Positions 56,988 to 64,000 of a stretch of 64,000 bases of DNA are shown piece by piece. The notes under the pieces were generated by a model. The model was not told the DNA's origin. It searched no databases and was given only the letters and a program-made list of their open reading frames with translations. Each line of letters begins with the position of its first letter. The first letter of the stretch is position 1. Both the position numbers and the translations under genes were made by a program. Origin of the DNA: Manihot esculenta (Eukaryota > Streptophyta > Magnoliopsida > Malpighiales > Euphorbiaceae); assembly GCF_001659605.2 (NCBI RefSeq), contig NC_035176.2, positions 19,175,122 through 19,239,121 of the forward strand, in the 5' to 3' direction.

Positions 56988-58350
56988 ATGACATCTTTGG
57001 CGGGCACTTGAGGAAGTTGCTACTGAGTTCATTCCACATGTAAAATTGGTGCATGTAATTTTTTTCTTTTGAATCAATTATGCTTTATGATAGGTTCTTG
57101 TTTGCATTTTTTTGAATTACCTTGTTTACAATTGAACTATAAATTTGTTCTGATCGTGAGTTGCACTTGCATTAGTGTAGTGAGGTATTGAATTCACTTT
57201 AGTAGACTCCGTAATAAATTTCTCGATGTACTAAATATGAGTTTGTTACTCACAATATAATTTGGTTTGGGTTGATACAGATATGTTTATAATCATATAT
57301 TTCAACTTAAATTGATTACACTCTTATTATTGTCTTGTTTGATTTATGTGTAATGGTGGGGTCTCTAATTGTGAGTTGCTGAATTCAATATTTCCTTGTT
57401 GGTGATCTCAAATTACAATTTGAATGGATTAATTGTGGCTATCTAAATATTAACATGAGTGAGCATGATTTGAATACTACACATTTTAACATGTGTTGAC
57501 TCCTTGATTTGCTGTTCCTCTCTAGGTTCATGGTGATTATTCAACATATGATATTGGTGTGAAGTTGGACAGGCCGGCTGATGATAGAATGGATTAGGAA
57601 TAGACTGAGGTTGTCGGTCCAGCCTTGTAATTTCAGATTCAGAAGCGCAACTATATGAGTGGTTTCTTAGATATTAAGTTGATTTTGCCATTTTTCCATG
57701 TGAATAACGTTAGCAATTTGCAACCTTATGCTTCATTATAATTTCTGTTATGCTTTATGTTTGGATGGTTGCCTTACTTATGTTTAGCATGGTTGCGGAC
57801 AGTGAATGCTTTTGAATGAATGGTTGCCTTGCAGACTTCTTTGCATGTGGATATGATTTTGTTAATTGTTTAGATTAATCAATCAGACTGTCCCTTTGCT
57901 GTTACAGTTGCATATTTTTTGTGGGGAAATAGGTTAAAATCTCAATTATGTTTTAGCATCTTTTTATCTTTTTTTTAATTCACTTAGATTTTGGTTCAAA
58001 ATGAAGTTGCTACAATTTCACTCATGAACCTATAGCAATTTGTTCACTAATGAAACATAGTCTCAATGTATATTGCTTGTTCAGATAACTAATAAAAAAA
58101 AATTAAATTTCACTTAAATTTCAATAGTTATTTTTTATCAATCGATAACTAATTAAAAAAAAATTGTGTAAGTTATAAAATAAGTTTAGTGAAATTGTAA
58201 ACAACATAAAGAATGATAAAAATAATCTCAATTATTACACTTAATATTTAATTATGTTCAAAGATAAACTAATTTATTAAAAATAACTTAATAATTAACT
58301 GAATTTTTTGCAACACTCTATTCGTTTATAATAAATAAAATGATCAATAT
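56988..58350 (+). other. Possible host gene remnant, mostly non-coding
   Basis: Two exon-like pieces on +. The first, around 56993-57050, reads LWRALEEVATEFIPHVKLVH and is followed by GTAATT. The second starts at about 57527 after a CTCTCTAG acceptor, reads VHGDYSTYDIGVKLDRPADD and reaches a TAG near 57596. They are about 470 bp apart, as exon and intron would be. I do not recognise the family. The rest is AT-rich with T runs. It could be the tail of a host gene captured or left beside TE-E, or chance. Confidence 0.35.
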
Positions 58351-59100
58351 TTATCTACTTGATTCCCCACTCATACAAGTTTTCTTATTGTGCCCCACCC
58401 TGCCACATATGGAACAATGGACTCTGGATGTTTCTTTTATTTTGTTTGACCTCCAGTCCATCTCATTATGTATTCTAGAAGACCTCGGCCGTCCCTTCTT
58501 CCTTGTTCTAGAAATGTCAAGCACAAGAGGAAGTCCATCTACTGTAGGCCAATAATTAGGATGTCCAAGAGGATGGAATATGTACGTGTAACATTGAATG
58601 GTACGATCCAATTTATAATAGTCAGATACAAATTGTTCGTAGTCAATTGAATGTGACATACATGCAGCAATAGCATGTGAACATGGTATCCTTATCTCAT
58701 TAAATTTACCACATGTGCATGTTTGATCCATGAGTTTCACCACTTGCTTTTGTCTACCATTTGCAGTAATTATTTCGCAAACCATTGTCTGACTGTTGAA
58801 ACGTCTAACTCTATGTCCATTTGCTTTAATTGCGTTAGCACGCAGTGTTTCACTGCAAGACTGACTGAAAACATAGCCTTTACTTTGTTGATCCAAAAAT
58901 GTTGTCCTCTGCGTATCAAAATAATGGACACACTGGAAAAATATTTTTTCAACCATTGCTGTTATAGGCAATGCCCGAAATCCTTTCATTATGTCATTTA
59001 GGGATTCAGCCATGTTTGTTGTCATCACGCCATAGTTTTGTCCACCATTGTGTGATCTCATCCATTTCCAATGAATATTAGCATATGCATGAACTGCCAT
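58351..59100 (-). pseudogene. MULE transposase, C-terminal part
   Basis: A 249-codon open frame. It contains the MULE landmark SHNGGQNYGVMTTNMAESLN, a SWIM zinc finger (C128, C130, C140, H142; CTCGKFNEIRIPCSH) and a C-terminal CCHC knuckle (C229, C232, H237, C242). These are typical of the C-terminal half of Mutator-like transposases and their domesticated FAR1/MUG relatives. The N-terminal part with the DDE catalytic core is not found to the right; an AG acceptor precedes the ATG, so this may be a last exon. A possible 67-nt upstream exon (59323-59257) has an in-frame stop. No terminal inverted repeat seen. Most likely a truncated MULE copy. Confidence 0.75.
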
Positions 59101-59676
59101 TTTTCTGATAAAAAAAATAAACAGAAATATATAAATTCAATATTTTATAATTGATAATTAAACTTTTAATTTCTTAAAAATTACAATAAATTAAAATTAA
59201 ACATAATAAATATAAGATATTTATTTTAAAAAGTATATAATTTTTTATATACTTACCTTTTAAGAATGAATCACTGTATCATGTTTTCACCGGATCGATC
59301 ACTGAAATCAATTCACTCAATTCCTGTGAATAAAAAATAATTTGTCTTAAGAATTTATTTTCCTTTACTTAATTTACTATATAAATAAAAAAAATTTAAA
59401 ATTTAGAATATAAAATATTTAAAACTTACCAGCATTTCTTTTTTTATAGTTGAATCGAAACAAATACATACAATAATTTTGTGAAATTTGTAGAGAAAAA
59501 TAAACAGTTTATAAAATGCAATTTGCTGAGATATGGTGTAGATTTTGGGTAAATTATAGAGTCGTGGGTCAAGGTAATTTATAGAGAGGTTGGGTGGCAG
59601 TTGGGTCGAAACGGCTAGTTCGGCAGTGAGGGTACCGAACAAGGATGTTCAGCACTTTAAATGCCGAACAAATGCT
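59101..59676. other. AT-rich sequence, no gene seen
   Basis: Intron-like sequence upstream of the MULE fragment: acceptor/donor pair around 59324 and 59256 (minus), otherwise low-complexity AT. From about 59580 the composition becomes GC-richer. Confidence 0.5.
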
Positions 59677-59757
59677 TGTGCATGCAGGTCTGCGTGGCTT
59701 TGCATGCAGGTCCGCGTGGCTTTGCATGCAGGTCCGCGTGGCTTTGCATGCATGCAG
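59677..59757. repeat. 22-bp tandem repeat
   Basis: Three-plus copies of a 22-bp unit, TGCATGCAGGTCCGCGTGGC plus TT; the first copy has one change. GCATGC inside the unit is palindromic. Confidence 0.88.
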
Positions 59758-59912
59758 AGGCCGAACACTTTTCTTTTGGTCAAGGCTTCTGACGAAGCCT
59801 TGATGCTTGTGCGTGTTCGGCACCCGCCACACATGCAGCCACGGGAGCGGTTCAAACTACTCCTGTGGCAATGAATAGCTTGTTTGACACCATTGGTGTC
59901 GAGCAAGCTGGT
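59758..59912. other. Flank of TE-H with short palindromes
   Basis: Contains GGCTTCTGACGAAGCC (59784-59799) and TTTGACACCATTGGTGTCGA (59883-59902), both near-palindromic. No gene seen. Confidence 0.55.
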
Positions 59913-60202
59913 TGATCAGACCAAATTTAGACCATTTTATCATGTTGCTATTAATGTCAATTTACAATTTTTCTGCCTAATTCTGTGATTTTAATATTAT
60001 TTTGCAGAAAATAGTGTAAACAGGTAATTTAGTGAAAATGCTCTTAAAACTGCTTAAATTAGGATGAAGAAGAACAAGTTGTCTGCCCAAGTCAAGTTGC
60101 AGCTGAAGTGAAAATAAATAAGGAAAGTGATAAATAAGGAAAGTACAGCCAGCAAAGTAATTTGAAATTCAAATTTCAAATCTTCAAGAAATCTTTTCCT
60201 TA

Positions 60203-60345
60203 TTGAGGAAGCCAAATCTCAAGAAGATGCACATTCAAAATTCAAAATTCAGCTTATTCAGGAAGCCAAATCTCAAGAAAATGCACTTGCCTCTCAAGAA
60301 TTCAAAATTTAAAAGAGGACATTCAAAATTCAAAATTCAAAAAGG
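60203..60345 (+). repeat. U3 duplication in TE-H LTR
   Basis: Two copies of AGGAAGCCAAATCTCAAGA followed by an A/G-variant ATGCAC, about 53 bp apart, and several ATTCAAAATTC units, just upstream of the TATA box. Tandem U3 repeats of this sort often act as enhancers. Confidence 0.75.
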
Positions 60346-60387
60346 AGGTTCCACCTCATCAAGGAAACCTAGGGCAATACTTGCACA

Positions 60388-60395
60388 TATAAAAG
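60388..60395 (+). promoter_or_regulatory. TATA box of TE-H LTR
   Basis: TATAAAAG after GCACA, about 475 bp into the LTR; same octamer as in TE-G. Confidence 0.7.
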
Positions 60396-61340
60396 AATCA
60401 CAAAGGAGTCGCCCCATCTATTCCCTTCTCACATTCGACTGAACACTCTCCTTCTTCTCCAAGACCGATTGGTTCTTCTTCTCCATCTCTTTCTTTTATT
60501 TTGTGTTTTGTTTCAGCCATGAGTGGCTGAAACCTTTTTTTCTTGTTGAAGATTAAGTAAAACTTTAGTTGTTTTATGGATTGGGAGATCTGAACATACA
60601 TTGTTTATCTTTTGTTTTTCAATATTTATGCAATTTCATGCTTAATTCCATTGTTACTTTGTTGTTTAGATCAATAGGGCCCATTGATTCTTGATTGCAA
60701 AGTAATAATTTGTTAGTTTGAATAGTTTTAAGTCCGTAATTGCTTGAATTATTCAAACACAAGTAACTCTTGGTGTAAAAACTAAGGAAATTGCATGATC
60801 TAGCAATATCACTATACGTTTGGGTAGCTAGAATTAGGTTTCTCTATTTCTTAACGCAATTGACAGTTGTTAGATGCCAAAGGCCCAAGGATGTTCCTTG
60901 GCAACTTGTTGATTAGTAATTAATTAGAGGACGTTCCCTAATTGATTTATGCTTAAGGAGGGATATGGTGGTGAGAAGCGTCTTCCGCCTCCATAACTAA
61001 TTTATTGAATCAAATAAAGGAATTTTTGTGTCAATGATCAATCCCAACAACTGAGGTGGATCCAATTCTTCAACTAGAGCTTTTCTCATTATTGAATTTC
61101 TTTACTTTATTATTTGCTTTACGTTGTTGCTTTTAATTCTAGTTCAATTCATCAATCTCAAAACTCCCCTTTTATTTTACTTTCAGTTTGTTTACTTGGT
61201 CTTGATAAGGAAAATAGGTAAGTATCAATTCTCTGTGGATTCGATCCTTTTGCCACTATCTACAGTTGTAAAATTGTTGATAACCAAAAAGGTTATTTTT
61301 GACCGGCTTCAACAACTGCACAGTCACTGGTCCACTGGCA

Positions 61341-61394
61341 GTTCGACACCCATGGTATCGAACTCCCTATTGTTTGACACCATGGGTGTCGAAC
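61341..61394. repeat. 15-bp inverted repeat, strong hairpin
   Basis: Arms GTTCGACACCCATGG (61341-61355) and CCATGGGTGTCGAAC (61380-61394), a perfect match, with a 24-nt loop. The right arm is also part of a smaller palindrome, TTTGACACCATGGGTGTCGA, similar to the one left of the LTR at 59883. Confidence 0.88.
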
Positions 61395-61421
61395 GAGCGT
61401 GTTCGGTAGTATGACTGGTTT

Positions 61422-64000
61422 GGAGAATGAAGACCCCATAAACACTTGAAGGAATTTCACATAGTATGCTCTACCATGAGGCCGCAAGGCATATTTGAAG
61501 AGCATGTGGAATTATGAGCATTCCCATTCTCACTTGATGATTATGCCAAAGATTGGCTATTCTACCTACCACCTGGATCAATCACTTCTTGGGATGGTAT
61601 GGTAAGAGCCTTTCTAAACAAATACTTCCCAACTTCTAAAGCCATAGGCATAAGAAGAGAGATAAGTGGCATTAAGCAAAAAGATACTGAAGACTTGTAT
61701 GAGTATTGGGAAAGATTCAAGAGATTGTGCACAAGCTGCCCTCAATATGACATCTCAGATAAATCACTCATAGAATACTTCTATGAAGATTTGCTACCAT
61801 CCAAAAGAAAATTCATTGATGTAGCATGTGGATGTTCAATTGAAGATAGAACGCCTCAAGCAATTAGAGAGTTGATTTCAACACTTGCAGCCGCATCTAG
61901 ACAATATAGAGATGAAAGGCAGCTGCCAAGGAGAGTCAATGAGGTAAGTACATATGCACTCACTTCTCAAATTTATGAACTAACCTCTGCTGTGAGAAGT
62001 CTTGTTATAGGCCAAGCACAACAAGCTCAACAACTTCAACAAATTAGGCCATGTGGGATATGTGCACATGTGGGACATCCAACTGATCAATGTCCTACAC
62101 TTCAAGAGGATGACGAACAAGTAAATGCAATAGGAGGATTCAATTGACAGCCAAGACATGATCCATACTCTAACACCTGCAATCCAGGTTGGAGAGACCA
62201 TCCAAACTTCAGCTATGCTAGGGCTAACAACTACCAAAATTATCAAAGAAATCCAGCCCAAGCAGCCCCTCAAAAGTCCAACATACACCTTGAGGAGATG
62301 ATGAAGTCGTTGGCAAATACAGTGCAAAGTCTCCAACAGCAAATGGGTCAAATAGCCACCTCTGTAAGCAAACTTGAATCTCAAGGGAAGTTACCCACCC
62401 AAACCGAGGCTAATCCCAAGCAAAATGTAGGTGCCATTATGTTAAGAAGTGGGAGAGAACTTCAAGATGTCAAGGCTGATGATAAAGGTTCACAATTGCA
62501 AAAACAATCTGCTGAAGAAAAACTGCCAAAAATTGAGCCAAGAGATCTGTTTGCCCAAACAAGCGAGCAAACAATCAGACAGAATGCAGACATGGACAAT
62601 TTGTCCAAGCAGCCAAACAACTGTTTGCCCAAACAGACTGGGCAAATAGAACTAGTGCACCAACAGAATGCAAACCAGCAAGCAAGCTTCAAAATTCCAC
62701 CTCCCTTTCCAAAAAGGTTTGAAAAATCACAAAAAGAAAAAGAAGAAAGAGAGATTCTTGATACCTTTAGGAAAGTGGAGATTAACATACCTTTGCTTGA
62801 TGCTGTGAAGCAAATACCAAGGTATGCAAAGTTCTTAAAAGAATTATGCACAAATCGAAGAAAGCTTGCTGAAAAAGAAAAGGTAAGTATGGGAGAGGTT
62901 GTTACTACTGTTATAAAGAGTAAACTTCCAACCAAGTGCAAAGATAGAGGGATGTTCGCTGTCTCTTACAAAATTGGCAATGTGGGCATCAAGAAGGCCA
63001 TATGTGACTTAGGTGCATCAATTAATGTTATGCCTCTTTCTATTTATAATTATTTGAATGCAAGAGCACTGAAAGACACTAGAGTGGTCATACAATTGGC
63101 TGAAAGATCTGTGGTATATCCTAAAGGCGTTCTAGAAGGTCCTAGTGCAAGTGGATCAACTTATCTTTCCAGCAGATTTCTATGTGATTGATATGGAGGA
63201 AGACAATAGCAACACCACCTCAGACATCTTGCTTGGACGACATTTCTTGAGCATGGCCAGAACTAAGATAGATGTGTATGATGGAACATTGACTATGGAA
63301 TTTGAAGGGGAAGTAATAAAATTTAATGTTTATGATGCCATGAAATATCCCCATGACATGTCCCCTATTTATGGTTTAGATATCATAGATTGTTTGAGCC
63401 AAGAAATATTTGAAATGAATCAATATGATATGCTAAACAATGATTTATGCAGGGAAGACAACCAAGAAGGTGAAGGAAGCCAAAAGGAACCGAGAAGGAC
63501 AGCAACAGTGTGCTGCATATAGCATATAGACTATTGTTTGCCCAAACAGACAGTAGAGGAAAAATAGACAAGCTGTTGTTTGCCCAAACAGCCCCAGCAC
63601 CCAACGCAGACAGATTACAGCCTGTTCAAACCACTTCAGCAAGTAGAAAATAGTTTACCCAGGCCAGTTGAGCAGGTAGCCTCGACAGAATGCCATCCAC
63701 TCAAACAGCCAGTAGAAGAGCATGATAAAAATTGTTGTTTGCCCAAACAGCAAGAGAAGGCAGAGTCTAGTTCATCTAGGCTGCTGACACAGGCAGACTA
63801 CTGTTTGCCCAAACAGCAGGAAAAAGGAGAATCCAATTTTTTCAAATAGCAGATTTCAGAGCAAAAAAGTTCAAAACCATATCTAAAGCCTCTTCTTGGA
63901 CACTTGAAATACATGTACTTGGGAGCTAAAAAGACACTTCCAGTGATAGTGTCAAATCAATTAAGCCAATATGAAGAAGAAAGCTTTTGAATACACATGG
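61422..64000 (+). pseudogene. TE-H Gag and protease, broken
   Basis: Gag core from 61422 (PHKHLKEFHIVCSTMRP) with stops at 61428 and near 61512, then an open part from ATG 61599 with the Gag helix block (FLNKYFPTSK) and a CCHC knuckle (CGICAHVGHPTDQC). A TGA at 62145 interrupts it; the same frame resumes (GWRDHPNFSYAR) and is open from 62298 with PPPFPKRF and the protease motif CDLGASINVMPLS. A two-base loss near 63139 shifts the frame; the protease continues at 63145 (FYVIDMEEDNSN, ILLGRHFL). Stops follow at 63520 and after, then repeated CLPKQ-type linker, then the pre-RT block (HLKYMYLGAKKTLPVIVSNQ) with another shift at the very end. No functional product. Confidence 0.85.
62546..63815 (+). 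repeat. Dispersed TGTTTGCCCAAACA motif
   Basis: Six exact copies (near 62548, 62621, 63535, 63575, 63737 and 63799) in the Gag-protease and protease-RT linkers; in frame they encode CLPKQ. TGTTTG and CAAACA are complementary. Confidence 0.85.

Larger units (their letters stand above)
59913..61326 (+). repeat. TE-H 5' LTR (about 1.4 kb)
   Basis: Boundaries are set by comparison with TE-G; the right end is uncertain by about 15 bp. It contains a local duplication in U3 (about 60206-60345, GAGGAAGCCAAATCTCAAGA twice, and ATTCAAAATTC runs) and a TATA box. The small ORFs are not genes. Confidence 0.75.
59913..64000 (+). mobile_element. TE-H: decayed Athila-like element, cut by edge
   Basis: Related to TE-G, opposite strand. 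The 5' LTR is about 59913-61326 and starts TGATCAGACC (TE-G on its strand starts TGATCAAGC). Its 3' part shares CTCTGTGGATTCGATCC, GCCACTATCTACA and the CCGGCTTCAACAAC tail with TE-G. Gag and protease follow, with several breaks. No tRNA-Asp primer site is visible after the LTR and the leader plus Gag N-terminus are missing. The reading toward RT continues past the window end. Confidence 0.8.

Noticed and set aside
58468..59001. Plus-strand ORFs opposite the MULE fragment
   Set aside because: They are antisense shadows of the minus-strand transposase frame, which has clear zinc-finger motifs.
59590..59906. Overlapping ORFs on both strands near the 22-bp repeat
   Set aside because: Translations are the tandem repeat in different frames (ACRSAWLCMQV and CKATRTCMQSHADLH).

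Overview
This is a plant nuclear window made almost entirely of transposable elements; I find no intact host gene. Evidence for a plant is the set of long-LTR Ty3/gypsy chromovirus elements (Tekay/Del type, with an integrase C-terminal chromodomain-like region and initiator-Met tRNA primer sites), Athila-type gag-protease elements with an Asp-tRNA primer site, a Mutator-like (MULE) transposase fragment with a SWIM zinc finger, and a hAT-type MITE. A eudicot is likely; a Euphorbiaceae genome (cassava or a relative) is only a guess from the general look of the LTRs.

Layout. 1-5544: AT-rich sequence with decayed LTR relicts and one hAT MITE (4671-5182, 8-bp target duplication). 5545-15066: TE-A, an intact young Tekay element on + with one open gag-pol frame. 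15067-16130: no gene seen. 16131-37645: TE-B, an old non-autonomous LTR element split by TE-C. 17554-36530: TE-C, a decayed Tekay element on -, whose 5' LTR is split by TE-D. 26165-35640: TE-D, a young Tekay element on + with a long open frame that has lost the Gag zinc knuckle. 37646-56987: TE-E, the 3' end of a fifth Tekay-type element (+), fused to TE-B at an apparent microhomology deletion; its 3' LTR is split by TE-F (39830-49755, Tekay, -) and by TE-G (50158-56440, a short Athila-like element, -). 56988-58350: probable host-derived sequence with two exon-like pieces. 58351-59100: MULE transposase C-terminal part (-). 59913-64000: TE-H, an Athila-like element (+), decayed and cut by the window end.

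The insertion order can be read from target-site duplications: TE-B, then TE-C (GTGTT), then TE-D (AAGCC/AAGCT); and TE-E, then TE-F (GAGGT) and TE-G (CATAT). TE-A has TGCAT.

The most interesting signal is inside the 2.1-2.3 kb LTRs of the five Tekay elements. Although diverged, they share (i) a TATA box near the start in four of five, (ii) clusters of the GC-rich palindrome TTCGGCSGCCGAA before and after the promoter, (iii) splice-donor and splice-acceptor consensus sites at matching places, the last acceptor lying just before the gag ATG, (iv) subfamily-specific tandem units able to form hairpins, and (v) a 22-bp near-perfect palindrome just before the polypurine tract. Together they suggest a long, structured and probably spliced leader RNA. 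This is inference and needs transcript data.
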